A DNA stretch of 64,000 nt from Desulfocapsa sp. GTDB lineage: Bacteria; Desulfobacterota; Desulfobulbia; Desulfobulbales; Desulfocapsaceae. The notes under the pieces are model-generated. The model searched no databases. It worked only from the letters and a program-made list of their open reading frames with translations, and was not told where the DNA came from. Each line of letters opens with the position of its first letter. The stretch's first letter is position 1. The translations under genes were made by a program, and so were the position numbers. This document shows, in pieces, positions 10,001-17,953 of the stretch. The stretch covers positions 1-64,000 of the forward strand of contig VMSP01000170.1 in NCBI GenBank assembly GCA_013792135.1. Direction: 5' to 3'.

Positions 10001-10607
10001 GAATGCTGCTGTCGCTGATGGTGATATTGTTCAGAGAAAAGAGCAGTGGCAGACGGGATAGAGAAAGGTGTTCTTTCTCGGTCTCCGGGTTAGTCTCAGA
10101 AACAAGATTAGGCAGGTTGTACGATTTGTCCGGGTGGCGGATGAGGGACAGGGTCAGTCCCTGGATTTCCAGACGGTTGCAGGCAATTCCGTTGCGCAGC
10201 AGAGCCGTCAGGTTCAGGTCGATGAGGAGGTGGTCAATCTTCAGAAGCGCGGCCTCCGGGTCCGGGCTTTGAGAGCTGTCTGTCGTGGCAACATTGCGCA
10301 GTTGCAGTTGCAGGGTAAAGGGATTAAAGCGTGCCTCGCCGGTGGTCAGGCCAAGGTTGGTGCTTTGTTGGAGAGAGTTTGAAAGATAGCCCGTGAGCAG
10401 GGAAGGACCGAAGAAAAAGCCACCTGCTCCATAGGCACTTATCAGAAAAACCGGGATGATGAACAGGAATAGCCAACGTTTGGATTTTGTCTGGTTCGGT
10501 GCTGATTTTTTTGGTTTTGACCGTCTTCCTGGTTTTTGTCTCCTGGACCGCTGAGTTGGAGCGTCAGGTTCATGATTGATGGAGATAGTGCCAAAATGAT
10601 TGGACAT
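7038..10607 (-). CDS. Large AsmA-like DUF748 envelope protein
   Basis: A 1189-residue protein with a basic, proline-rich cytoplasmic N terminus and one signal anchor near residues 44-66. A very long periplasmic part follows, made of repeated beta-rich segments of the AsmA/DUF748 kind (patterns such as LEIQGLTLSLIRHPD and IDHLLIDLNLTALL). The C-terminal part is charged and proline-rich, and the final 70 residues (LAQERALQVYDFCTTDLG) resemble the OmpA-like end seen in several DUF748 proteins. The family is thought to work in outer-membrane biogenesis or lipid transfer between membranes. It overlaps the small PGPGW membrane gene downstream and is divergent from cdaA. Confidence 0.8.
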   Translation of the reverse strand: MSNHFGTISINHEPDAPTQRSRRQKPGRRSKPKKSAPNQTKSKRWLFLFIIPVFLISAYGAGGFFFGPSLLTGYLSNSLQQSTNLGLTTGEARFNPFTLQLQLRNVATTDSSQSPDPEAALLKIDHLLIDLNLTALLRNGIACNRLEIQGLTLSLIRHPDKSYNLPNLVSETNPETEKEHLSLSRLPLLFSLNNITISDSSILFDDRLTGKKHSVEQIKLDLPTLSNYSFAAKEYIRPHFSAVINGSPLELTGEAALPGENGQNGLKTNLACKVQNLDLPLYFAYLPKTLPLILSQGKGNGKIQISFIPEGKKGGHLSLAFQLTTTEIVLGNTEQTLSLTAPTMEIKGSLQPLAGGLHIQNLHILQPQFSANQTHFGQDMSQLFPASASSQETTGQENHLDIDSLIVEDGTLQLDNKKQKDSASPPWKSIELNVKNFKLVPDQTRDKGTFTLSSTQEKTDASITWQGSFDSKGIPGGALQLSNIEAATLLSFIDPGQAAEASGSANLHGHFSFDPTARNSAMATLIDASTEFHDLNLLDRKKVWLSAKTTQIKGTKFKGEELDFGTITIKDGSLTLQQDKLPQLLQNFGDKNNAILIQGLDFSGNATLHPQKEKAPALQLTELTIKASNLTARSNSQNNFELAARINQTGMLKAQGLATLSPLRTSLSLAFAAINSEQIAPWLPDAPLFQQSRATVNGQGTYRYPESSFNGKVQLDSALIRDSAKSSGLTVNKAELNDVTIKVRPLRIGLNELILDGPKLTWLQDSGGAEPYAQIGSFLRSLVSQPQNNSGQQQDGNISALPAIQKIIIENGIIIHVDQRLNPPWSSEISEIKGQINNLHEKADSGASFDFSGLTDSTPFTLSGSADFLISQNNFTTKLELKGFPLLPLSAQITPLLDLNPQSGSFDLSLNHNRQNGEEQGEATLLFSTLRPDSTQSDTALPLALLADSQDQIKVVIPLVRNSAQPLFNQTIAAFKTLMVKAEVAPLLLAGAEFVDLQEKQHLLFPPGESELDINGTSETQGWPTGVSAKDTLQRFATLLAAHPHLGLTLTGMADPIHDRNAILTKLEEKEEKRVALENEQRLQKWRNRQKQKLQPAPPVPVPGKILEQDIPKQEPPPAPLAPEPITVSDTVLQDLAQERALQVYDFCTTDLGIASQRITLQEKASLAPPETPGHQVQIEFKYVEPQGP

Positions 10608-10689
10608 GATGAATCAGTGTTCTGAGGAGAGGGTAAAAAAAGGTTTTTCAGTTAAAAAAAAATAAACAATATGGACGCAATCTAACATC

Positions 10690-10896
10690 TTTAACTTTCA
10701 ACTTTCAACTTTTTACTTTCTTGTTAAGTATGTATTGAAAGAAGCAGAGAAAATGCTGTACACTAAAAAATAGAATGCGCCGGTTCCGTAACGGCTTAAG
10801 ATGCTGGAGGTGTAGGGATTGTCAACCATCTGATTTATGGATGACGGATCTTTCTTGTTTCCTCTTTTCTGTCCCCTGTTTCCTGTTTTCCCTTTA
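10690..10896. repeat. Low-complexity direct repeats upstream of cdaA
   Basis: The divergent region between the DUF748 gene and cdaA has short direct repeats near 10690-10720 (units close to TTTCAAC/TTTAAC). A pyrimidine-rich stretch at about 10850-10896 repeats CCTGTTT-like units and runs up to the cdaA start. I see no clear promoter or Shine-Dalgarno here. Confidence 0.45.
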
Positions 10897-10898
10897 TT

Positions 10899-11690
10899 AT
10901 GCTTGAGATACTCAAATTTCTTCGCTGGCAGGATATCCTGGATATCTTGGTGGTGTCGTTTATCATTCATCAGCTTATCCTGATTATCAAGGGCACGCGT
11001 TCTGTGCAGATGATCCTTGGACTGGTGGTGCTCAGTGCTGTCTATTTCATGTCCATAGCCCTCGATATGGCAGCCCTGCAATGGTTGCTGAAAACCTTTC
11101 TCAGCTCTCTGTTGTTGATTGTGGTCATCGTTTTTCAGCATGATATCCGCATGGCCCTGACCCAGGTGGGAAAATCTCCTTTTCAAAAAAATATGGATAT
11201 GGCCGAGAAGGAACTGGATGAAATTATCCGGGCGGTCTTTTATCTGTCCAAACGGCGTATTGGTGCCCTGATTGTTCTGGAGCGGGAAATTGGCTTGCGT
11301 GACTTTGTGGAATCCGGCTCTGATCTTGATGCCAGTTTGAGTAAGGAACTGTTGATCTCTATCTTTATGCCTGTCTCCCCTTTGCATGATGGTGGGGTGA
11401 TTATCCATAAAGGACGGATTCAGACGGCAGGATGTATCCTCCCCTTGACTAAAAATCCTTATATCAATAAACGATTTGGCACCAGGCATAGGGCGGCAAT
11501 CGGTCTGTCGGAAGAAACTGACGCTGTGGTAATCGTAGTGTCTGAGGAGACTCAGGAGGTTTCACTGGTGCAACATGGAGCGCTGACGCTCATGGGTGAC
11601 GAAATGACCCTGACCAAAGGACTCCATGCCATTTTTGTGGCGAAAGAAACGCAGGCACAGGCCTGGAAGAATTGGGTGGGCAGATCATGA
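10899..11690 (+). CDS. cdaA: Diadenylate cyclase CdaA
   Basis: A membrane-bound enzyme that joins two ATP molecules into cyclic di-AMP. Three hydrophobic N-terminal segments (about residues 13-31, 36-55 and 63-80) precede a DisA_N catalytic domain from about residue 105. The RHR motif is intact (GTRHRAAIG, 196-198). The DGA motif reads LHDGGVII, so the Ala is Gly at residue 166. Length, 263 residues, is normal. It overlaps cdaR and is followed by glmM, the conserved Firmicute-like order, in which CdaR and GlmM modulate CdaA. No clear Shine-Dalgarno precedes the ATG. Confidence 0.92.
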   Translation: MLEILKFLRWQDILDILVVSFIIHQLILIIKGTRSVQMILGLVVLSAVYFMSIALDMAALQWLLKTFLSSLLLIVVIVFQHDIRMALTQVGKSPFQKNMDMAEKELDEIIRAVFYLSKRRIGALIVLEREIGLRDFVESGSDLDASLSKELLISIFMPVSPLHDGGVIIHKGRIQTAGCILPLTKNPYINKRFGTRHRAAIGLSEETDAVVIVVSEETQEVSLVQHGALTLMGDEMTLTKGLHAIFVAKETQAQAWKNWVGRS

Positions 11691-12700
11691 AACTGTTTAC
11701 TAAACCATTGAATGTCGATGACTTCAGGCGGTGGCAGGAGATGTGGCCGAAGGATTGGACCCTTCGTTTTATCTCCCTGGTTCTGGCCGTGGTCCTTTGG
11801 TATTTTGTCGGTGGTGATGATACCGTGGATAAGAATGTGATGGTTCCCCTTGAGGTTATTAATCTGCCCAGAGATCTGGTTATTTCCAATCAGTTCAAGC
11901 GGGAGATTGAAGTCACGGTCAGTGGACCCCGCAGCTTGGTCTTGAAGATTGAGAAGGGAGACATAACCAGACAGGTGGATCTCGGCCATGCCGTTGCCGG
12001 AACTATGGTGATAAAAAATGAGAATCATTTAATTCCTGTGCCGCGTGGAATGAAAGTCCTGCGGACGCAGCCTGATTCTATTATCTTCTCACTCGATAAA
12101 CTTATCCAGAAACAGCTTGAAGTAAAGCCGGAAACCAAAGGCAGTCTGGCGTCTCATCATATCCTGCAGGAGATTGTGATGAAACCGGAAACAATATCTA
12201 TTACCGGACCACAGGCAGTATTGTCGCAACTGAGCTTTTTGCAGACGCAGGTGATTGATATCAGTGGAATGGATAAACCAATCCAGTTGCAGGTACCCCT
12301 GGATCTCAGCACGGCCCTTCTCGATTTGATCGGTGAAACCTCGGTGACCGCCGATCTGGTTATTGTTGAAGAGACGGTGGAGAAGAGGATCTCCGGGGTG
12401 CCCATTGAAATGGATATCCAGGGAAAGGCACGGCGAATTACCCCAACCTCGGTTACGGTTACCGCAACCTTGCCCAGGAGTCTGGCCCGTGAAAATAAGG
12501 AGCTTCATTCCCTGTTCAAGGCGACTGTTATTGATGGGGGTGATGAAGGACAGATGACGGTCAGGGTCGTCCCCCGGGAAACCACCTTGGCTCCGATAGA
12601 GATTGTTAAGGTTGAGCCCCCGGTTGTGACTTTTACTGAAGAAAAGCCTGAACCCTTACCGCCTTTGCCAAAGCTGGACGAGATTCCCCCTAAAAAATAG
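11687..12700 (+). CDS. cdaR: YbbR-domain protein CdaR
   Basis: A regulator of the CdaA cyclase with one N-terminal membrane anchor (about residues 26-42, LRFISLVLAVVLWYFV) and roughly four extracytoplasmic YbbR-like repeats. The C-terminal tail is rich in Pro and Glu. I start it at the ATG that overlaps the cdaA stop (ATGA) rather than at the codon 15 bp upstream, because the overlap implies translational coupling. The protein is 337 residues. glmM starts 140 bp later. Confidence 0.88.
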   Translation: MKLFTKPLNVDDFRRWQEMWPKDWTLRFISLVLAVVLWYFVGGDDTVDKNVMVPLEVINLPRDLVISNQFKREIEVTVSGPRSLVLKIEKGDITRQVDLGHAVAGTMVIKNENHLIPVPRGMKVLRTQPDSIIFSLDKLIQKQLEVKPETKGSLASHHILQEIVMKPETISITGPQAVLSQLSFLQTQVIDISGMDKPIQLQVPLDLSTALLDLIGETSVTADLVIVEETVEKRISGVPIEMDIQGKARRITPTSVTVTATLPRSLARENKELHSLFKATVIDGGDEGQMTVRVVPRETTLAPIEIVKVEPPVVTFTEEKPEPLPPLPKLDEIPPKK

Positions 12701-12840
12701 ATTGGTTTTTATTACGGTTTATCGTCCGGAGCCTGCATGGTGGATGGATGTGTAGATTGTGTTCGGTGTGTTATTGTGACATCACACCGCATAATCATTG
12801 TAATATTAAACCTTTATGAAAAGCGAAAGAGAAAATAAGA

Positions 12841-14193
12841 ATGAAAAAATTATTTGGAACAGATGGAATACGCGGGGTGGCGAACATCTACCCTATGACT
12901 ACGGAGATAGCCATGCAAGTTGGCAGGGCCATTGCCTTTCAGGTCAAAGACCGGGCCAAGGGGCATCGGATCGTTATTGGCAAGGACACCCGGCTCTCAG
13001 GGTATATGCTTGAAAATGCCCTGGCCGCCGGAATTTGTTCAATGGGTGTGGATGTACTTCTTGTCGGCCCTTTGCCCACACCGGGTATTGCCTTTATCAC
13101 CACCTCCATGCGGGCTGATGCCGGAGTGGTTATTTCGGCCTCCCATAATCCCTTTCAGGACAACGGGATCAAAATCTTTTCCAGTGATGGATTCAAGCTG
13201 TCGGATGAGTATGAGGCGGATATCGAAGAGTTGATTTTCTCGCAGAAGATGGCGGCTCTCAGGCCAGTGGCCGATGAAGTAGGCCGGGCGCGTCGTATCG
13301 ACGATGCCAGAGGTCGATATATCGTTTTTCTAAAAAACACCTTTCCCCAAAAATTTACACTCGATGACTTCCATATTGTCCTTGATTGTGCCCATGGTGC
13401 AACTTACGGTGTGGCTCCTCATGTTTTTGAGGAGCTGGGGGCAAAAGTCACTACCTTTGGGGTGAATCCGGATGGAAAGAATATCAACAAGGATTGCGGG
13501 GCATTACACCCGCAACACATGGCGGAGGTGGTGCGTCAAACCGGTGCCGATATCGGCATTGCCCTCGATGGCGATGGTGATCGACTCATTGTTGCCGATG
13601 AAAATGGACGGATCATTGATGGCGATCATGTCATGGCCATCTGTGCCGCCGAACTGATGAGGCAGCGGAAGCTGAAGAAGAAGACCCTGGTAGCGACCGT
13701 AATGTCAAATATGGGTCTGGAAGTGGCCATGCAACAGATGGGCGGGCGGATGGTGCGCACCAAGGTCGGTGACCGGTACGTGGTCGAGGAGATGCGGAAG
13801 AATGGCTATTCCTTTGGCGGAGAGCAGTCCGGGCATCTGGTCTTCCTCGATCAGATTACCACCGGGGACGGTAACCTTGCGGCCCTGCAACTGCTTGCCA
13901 TTATGAAAAAACAGCGCAAACCCCTGTCTGAACTGGCCACTATCATGGAGAGCTTCCCGCAGGTATTGAAGAATGTCCGCACGTCTTCACAGATAGATGT
14001 GAATCATATCCCTGATTTTACGGCTACAGTCCAGAAAATGGAGCATAAATTAGGGGATAGCGGCCGCATTTTGGTGCGTCCTTCAGGCACTGAGTCGTTG
14101 ATCAGGGTGATGATTGAAGGACAGGATGAGAAGGTGATTCAGACTATGGCCGATGAACTGTGCGCCATGGTAAGCAGTGCGGACCAAGGATGA
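12841..14193 (+). CDS. glmM: Phosphoglucosamine mutase
   Basis: Converts glucosamine-6-phosphate to glucosamine-1-phosphate on the way to UDP-GlcNAc for peptidoglycan and LPS. The phosphoserine loop VVISASHNP places the catalytic Ser at residue 101. The metal loop DGDGDR lies near residue 242. The sugar-binding GGEQSGH is near residue 327, and the C-terminal phosphate-binding loop RPSGTE is near 418. At 450 residues it is full length. It follows cdaA-cdaR, consistent with c-di-AMP control of wall-precursor supply. Confidence 0.96.
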   Translation: MKKLFGTDGIRGVANIYPMTTEIAMQVGRAIAFQVKDRAKGHRIVIGKDTRLSGYMLENALAAGICSMGVDVLLVGPLPTPGIAFITTSMRADAGVVISASHNPFQDNGIKIFSSDGFKLSDEYEADIEELIFSQKMAALRPVADEVGRARRIDDARGRYIVFLKNTFPQKFTLDDFHIVLDCAHGATYGVAPHVFEELGAKVTTFGVNPDGKNINKDCGALHPQHMAEVVRQTGADIGIALDGDGDRLIVADENGRIIDGDHVMAICAAELMRQRKLKKKTLVATVMSNMGLEVAMQQMGGRMVRTKVGDRYVVEEMRKNGYSFGGEQSGHLVFLDQITTGDGNLAALQLLAIMKKQRKPLSELATIMESFPQVLKNVRTSSQIDVNHIPDFTATVQKMEHKLGDSGRILVRPSGTESLIRVMIEGQDEKVIQTMADELCAMVSSADQG

Positions 14194-14202
14194 GCGGTGT
14201 TA

Positions 14203-14240
14203 GTTACTTGTTAAGGACGTTACGAAATTAACCAAGTAAC
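14203..14240. terminator. Possible bidirectional hairpin between glmM and cyt b gene
   Basis: GTTACTTG (14203-14210) pairs with CAAGTAAC (14233-14240), with partial pairing continuing inward. It lies between convergent genes. There is no T tract on either side, so a terminator role is only suggested by position. Confidence 0.4.
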
Positions 14241-14246
14241 CAGTTC

Positions 14247-15092
14247 TTAGCGGCACAAGGCAATAGCGGTGAGAAGGGTGTAGATACATAGCCAGCCTAG
14301 GATAAAGGTGAGGAGGCGCGGATAATATCTGTTGTGTCGTTGCAGGAAGAAGAGGGCCAAAAGCAGGGTGCTGGGGAAGATAACACCGGCGAGCAGGGGA
14401 GGGAAAAATCTGAGCAGTTCCTGGAGACCGAGGAAAAACCAGGGGCCATTGATGTGAAAAACCCCAAGTTTTTCCGGGTCAAAGGGGGCGGCGGTCAGCA
14501 GGCAGCAAAGAAGGATGATGGCGGTCAGCAAAGGATGATCCCGGAAAGAGGTCCTGTATTTTCGTAGATGTTCCCAGGCAAGAATGCCCCATATAATTCC
14601 GAACCCGATGACATGGTTGACATAGACCCGCTTCATGCCGTCATCGGTGATGGAAAAGAGGAGATCATTCAGGGTTGTGCCCACTCCGGGAATGGCGGTG
14701 ATGATATTTTCGGCGATCAGACCGGCAGAGGCGCCGGTACTGTCTGCCCGCAGGACATAGCCGGTAAAAAGAAGGAGCAGGGCCACGGGCAGTGTCGCAG
14801 TCAGTCTGATCCACTGGGCCCGGCTATAGGTATCAGCGCGTTCAAAGATGGCCCAGAGGTGGATAAGGGTGAGCAGAAAGAACAGTTGGCTGGAATAGAA
14901 ATGCAGTGAACGGAAATAGTCGCCAAAGGGAACCAACAGATCGAGAGAGCCGGTAGAGTAGAGCGGAGTTGCCGGATCGTACTGGAATGCCACCAAGATG
15001 CCGGAAAGCACGGAGATAAAAAGGGTAATCAGGCTCCATTCTCCCCATTTCACGGTGCTCAATAAGGCGCTCTTTTTTAATATGTCATTCAT
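14247..15092 (-). CDS. Cytochrome b of a Rieske/cytochrome b complex
   Basis: A 281-residue membrane protein with about seven hydrophobic helices, matching the cytochrome b N-terminal (b6-like) family. Candidate haem ligands are the His pair in RSLHFYSSQ and LTLIHLW (about residues 63 and 77) and a second pair in YVNHVIGFG and AWEHLRK. The segment GPWFFLGLQELLRFFPP near residue 220 is like the start of a subunit IV region. It is 20 bp downstream of the Rieske gene, and together they would form a quinol oxidoreductase core. No cytochrome c subunit is adjacent. Confidence 0.87.
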   Translation of the reverse strand: MNDILKKSALLSTVKWGEWSLITLFISVLSGILVAFQYDPATPLYSTGSLDLLVPFGDYFRSLHFYSSQLFFLLTLIHLWAIFERADTYSRAQWIRLTATLPVALLLLFTGYVLRADSTGASAGLIAENIITAIPGVGTTLNDLLFSITDDGMKRVYVNHVIGFGIIWGILAWEHLRKYRTSFRDHPLLTAIILLCCLLTAAPFDPEKLGVFHINGPWFFLGLQELLRFFPPLLAGVIFPSTLLLALFFLQRHNRYYPRLLTFILGWLCIYTLLTAIALCR

Positions 15093-15112
15093 GAGGAATT
15101 GCGCAGTGATCG

Positions 15113-15523
15113 TCAGATGGTGACGATGTAGCCACCTGCATTGTCGATCTTTTCAACCTTGAAATGGGGGAGTGATTTTTTGGCAGGACCATGGATAACT
15201 TCGCCCTGCGGGGTGAAACGGGATTGGTGGCAGGGGCATTCCATAAACCCTTCTTTCTCACGATAATTGATCTTGCAGCCGAGATGGGTACATTTTCGTG
15301 ATACGGCCCAGGGGCCTTGTTCGCTCTCAAAGAGAATGAAGTCAGGTCCAATAAAAAACGCGCCTGGGCCAAGGGTGGCCTTGACCTCAATCAGGCGTGG
15401 TTGCCTTGGAACCTTGTATCCCAGAAAACGCAGGATTGGATAGCAGAGGGCAAGCAGACCCAGCCAAAGAAAAAAGCGGCGTGGGGGGCGGGGCAGCAGG
15501 TGAGTTTTTTTTGCGGGCGGCAT
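15113..15523 (-). CDS. Rieske [2Fe-2S] protein
   Basis: A 136-residue protein with a basic N terminus, one membrane anchor (about residues 17-34) and a C-terminal Rieske domain. The cluster motifs are CTHLGC (Cys78, His80, with Cys83 for the disulfide) and CPCH (Cys96, His99, with Cys98). It is the electron-transfer partner of the cytochrome b encoded next and would pass quinol electrons to a periplasmic carrier. Its stop and the cytochrome b start are 20 bp apart, and coaD lies just upstream on the same strand. Confidence 0.92.
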   Translation of the reverse strand: MPPAKKTHLLPRPPRRFFLWLGLLALCYPILRFLGYKVPRQPRLIEVKATLGPGAFFIGPDFILFESEQGPWAVSRKCTHLGCKINYREKEGFMECPCHQSRFTPQGEVIHGPAKKSLPHFKVEKIDNAGGYIVTI

Positions 15524-15543
15524 GAGAGTGGTGCTTGCGGGTT

Positions 15544-16047
15544 TCAGGCTGAAGAAGAAAATACGTCTATCAGGAGCTGATTCACGTGCGCTGGAACAAG
15601 CTCGCTCACATCCCCGCCGTGTCTTGCCGCATCTTTGATAATTGAAGAGCTGATATAAATCCAGCGGAAGCCAGGCATCAGGAAAATGGTATCCACCTTT
15701 CGTTCCAGCTTTCGATTCATCAGTGCCAGTTGCAGTTCGTAATCAAAGTCTGACACCGCTCTCAGCCCACGAATAATTGCCTTGGCACCACGTTGTACAG
15801 CGTAGTTGACAAGAAGACCGGAGACCGTAGCGATTTCGATACGCGGGTGTTCTTCGGGGAAACATTTTTGGATCATCTCTATCCGCTGATCCAGGGTGAA
15901 TAGCGGTATCTTCCCGGGATTGATGGCAATGGCGATAATAATGCGGTCAAAGAGATTCAAGGCCCGGTTGATGATGTCTATGTGGCCCATGGTGATAGGG
16001 TCAAAGGTACCGGGATAAATTGCGAGGGTTGGTGATTGGAGGATCAT
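15544..16047 (-). CDS. coaD: Phosphopantetheine adenylyltransferase
   Basis: The penultimate enzyme of coenzyme A synthesis; it adenylates 4'-phosphopantetheine. The nucleotidyltransferase motif reads YPGTFDPITMGH (residues 12-23), and the C-terminal motif YISSSIIKDAARHGGDVSE near residue 132 is typical. Its 167 residues fit the family. It begins one base after the rsmD stop, the common rsmD-coaD pairing, and so is probably translated by coupling. Confidence 0.96.
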   Translation of the reverse strand: MILQSPTLAIYPGTFDPITMGHIDIINRALNLFDRIIIAIAINPGKIPLFTLDQRIEMIQKCFPEEHPRIEIATVSGLLVNYAVQRGAKAIIRGLRAVSDFDYELQLALMNRKLERKVDTIFLMPGFRWIYISSSIIKDAARHGGDVSELVPAHVNQLLIDVFSSSA

Positions 16048-16048
16048 C

Positions 16049-16693
16049 TCAGGTTATCTCTTCCTGCATCGGTGGTTGATAAAACCAGAAACCGGCCTCA
16101 CCATATTTACGCTGATCCACCAGAGTCAGTCTAGTCAGATGTTCCGGCAGAGATTCTTTGGCACGATCTTCGACGATGAGCAGGGTGTGCTCATGGAGAA
16201 GGGAACTGCTATCAAGGGCACGTAGTAACTGAATGGACAGCCCTTGGGAATAAGGGGGGTCAAGGAAAATCAGATCAAAAACCGGTCTGGTCTGCAGATT
16301 TTTTGAAAAATAAGGCAAGCCTTTTCGCAGGTCATGTTTGATTACTGAGACAGGTCTGGCTTCCTCCGGATTGATGCTGGTTGTAGTCTTATTATAACCT
16401 TGTTGTTGCTTGTTGAGGGAGTCCATGCAGATCTGAATATTCCTGCTTATAAGATCAAGGGCTTGGGGGTGATAATCAACAAAATAAACATTTTTAGCCC
16501 CACGGCTCAGCGCCTCAATGCCCAAAGCCCCTGTCCCGGCAAAGAGATCGAGGACAGAGGCCCCCTGGACCTGATCGGCTATGATATTAAAGAGCGCTTC
16601 ACGTGCTCGGTCTGAGGTCGGACGAATAATATTCTCACGGGCTGGAGGTGGAATAAGTTTTCTGCCCTTGGCATACCCGCTTATAATTCTCAC
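16049..16693 (-). CDS. rsmD: 16S rRNA (guanine966-N2)-methyltransferase
   Basis: A SAM-dependent rRNA methyltransferase. It has the family N terminus MRIISGYAKGRKL, RPTSDRAREALFNI near residue 25, the SAM loop DLFAGTGALGIEAL near residue 49, and the catalytic motif IFLDPPYSQG near residue 146. The start codon is GTG. The 214-residue length is a little above the usual 190-200, because of an insert rich in Asn, Gln and Thr near residues 95-115. It is the first gene of the rsmD-coaD pair. Confidence 0.93.
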   Translation of the reverse strand: MRIISGYAKGRKLIPPPARENIIRPTSDRAREALFNIIADQVQGASVLDLFAGTGALGIEALSRGAKNVYFVDYHPQALDLISRNIQICMDSLNKQQQGYNKTTTSINPEEARPVSVIKHDLRKGLPYFSKNLQTRPVFDLIFLDPPYSQGLSIQLLRALDSSSLLHEHTLLIVEDRAKESLPEHLTRLTLVDQRKYGEAGFWFYQPPMQEEIT

Positions 16694-16719
16694 TTATTTA
16701 TGGTGGTCCCCCAAAAAAA

Positions 16720-16845
16720 ACCAAATACTTCATTGCGCTGCATCCCTCGTCACTGTGGCGTACAGAAAAGTACGATTCGCTTCTCAGGCTTTGCGCCTCT
16801 AATCTTTGGACCTTGTGGCGTAACCATCCCCCTTTATAATTTTCA
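16720..16845. repeat. Dispersed intergenic repeat, copy B
   Basis: This is the intergenic stretch between asd and rsmD. It shares the CAAATACT opening, the GCATCCCTC block and the CTCAGGCTTTGCGCCT block with 4662-4764. I see no open frame with a ribosome binding site, so it looks like a decayed repeat and not a gene. Confidence 0.4.
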
Positions 16846-16857
16846 TGAAACAAATAC

Positions 16858-17886
16858 TTATTTGTAGTTGGCGATAAAATATTCAGCGATCTGGACGGCG
16901 TTGAGAGCTGCTCCCTTGAGGATATTGTCAGAGACTACCCACATGTTGATGCCATTGGGGATGGATTCATCCTCGCGTATTCTTCCCACCAGCGTCTCGA
17001 ACTTTCCTTCACAGTCAATGGCCAATGGGTAACGGGCCAGGGTCGGCTCATCTACCAGCTGGACGCCAGGGGCATGGGCTAAAAGCTCTTTGACCTCGGC
17101 GGCGCTGATCTTCTGCTTGGTCTCAATGTTTACCGCCTCGGAGTGTCCGTAGATGACCGGTACCCTTACTGCAGTGGCAGTGACGCCGATAGTGTCGTCT
17201 TCAAAGATCTTCCTGGTCTCGTTGACCATCTTCATCTCTTCTTTGGTGTAACCGTTGTCAAGAAAGCTGTCAATGTGGGGCAGGCAGTTGAAGGCAATCT
17301 GGTGGGGATAGACCTTGTGTTCCATGGGTTTGCCTGCGGCATAAGCACGGACTTGAGCCTTGAGTTCGTCAATGGCTTTGGTACCGGTACCAGAGACTGC
17401 TTGATAGGTTGAGATCACCAGTCGCTTTATGCCGACTTTGTCATAGATTGGTTTCAGGGCAACCAGCATCTGGATAGTGGAGCAGTTTGGGTTGGCAATT
17501 ATCCCCCGCTTGGTGTATCGCGCTATGGCATGAGGGTTTACTTCGGGAACGACCAAGGGGATTTCGGGATCCATGCGGAAGGCGCTGGAATTATCGATGA
17601 CCACCGCGCCTGCAGCAGCGGCAGCGGGTGCGAAATCGAGGGAACGCGCCGCGCCGGCTGAAAAAAGTGCAATATCAATGTCTGTAAAGGAATCTTTGGA
17701 GAGGAGTTGTACGGACAGTTCCTGGTCACCAAACATGATCTTTTTACCAACGGAGCGTTCGGAGGCAAGGAGTCGTAACTCACCCACGGGAAAATTTTTC
17801 CGGCGTAATACGTCAAGCATTGCACCACCAACGGCTCCGGTGGCACCGGCGATGGCAACGTTATATTTTTTTTGTTCACTGCCCAT
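16858..17886 (-). CDS. asd: Aspartate-semialdehyde dehydrogenase
   Basis: Reduces aspartyl phosphate to aspartate semialdehyde, the branch point to lysine/DAP, threonine and methionine. NADP-binding GATGAVGG is near residue 14, and the catalytic Cys lies in NPNCSTIQM near residue 130. Substrate-binding residues follow in YQAVSGTGTKAIDEL. I use the ATG of MGSEQ; an in-frame TTG two codons upstream is less likely. The protein is 342 residues, normal for this family. It lies 67 bp after pssA on the same strand. Confidence 0.96.
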   Translation of the reverse strand: MGSEQKKYNVAIAGATGAVGGAMLDVLRRKNFPVGELRLLASERSVGKKIMFGDQELSVQLLSKDSFTDIDIALFSAGAARSLDFAPAAAAAGAVVIDNSSAFRMDPEIPLVVPEVNPHAIARYTKRGIIANPNCSTIQMLVALKPIYDKVGIKRLVISTYQAVSGTGTKAIDELKAQVRAYAAGKPMEHKVYPHQIAFNCLPHIDSFLDNGYTKEEMKMVNETRKIFEDDTIGVTATAVRVPVIYGHSEAVNIETKQKISAAEVKELLAHAPGVQLVDEPTLARYPLAIDCEGKFETLVGRIREDESIPNGINMWVVSDNILKGAALNAVQIAEYFIANYK

Positions 17887-17953
17887 GTTCAATTTTCCCT
17901 ATGAAGATGCTGGTATATTTCGCGTTCCTTGTTTTCAAGGTACTGTTGTGTGT

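Noticed and set aside
12764-12789. CRP-like palindrome between cdaR and glmM (CGGTGTG ... CACACCG, with TGTGACATCACA inside)
   Set aside because: The half sites TGTGA/TCACA are only 2 bp apart instead of six, so it does not fit a CRP operator. No T tract follows, so it is not a clear terminator either. Kept only as an unexplained inverted repeat.
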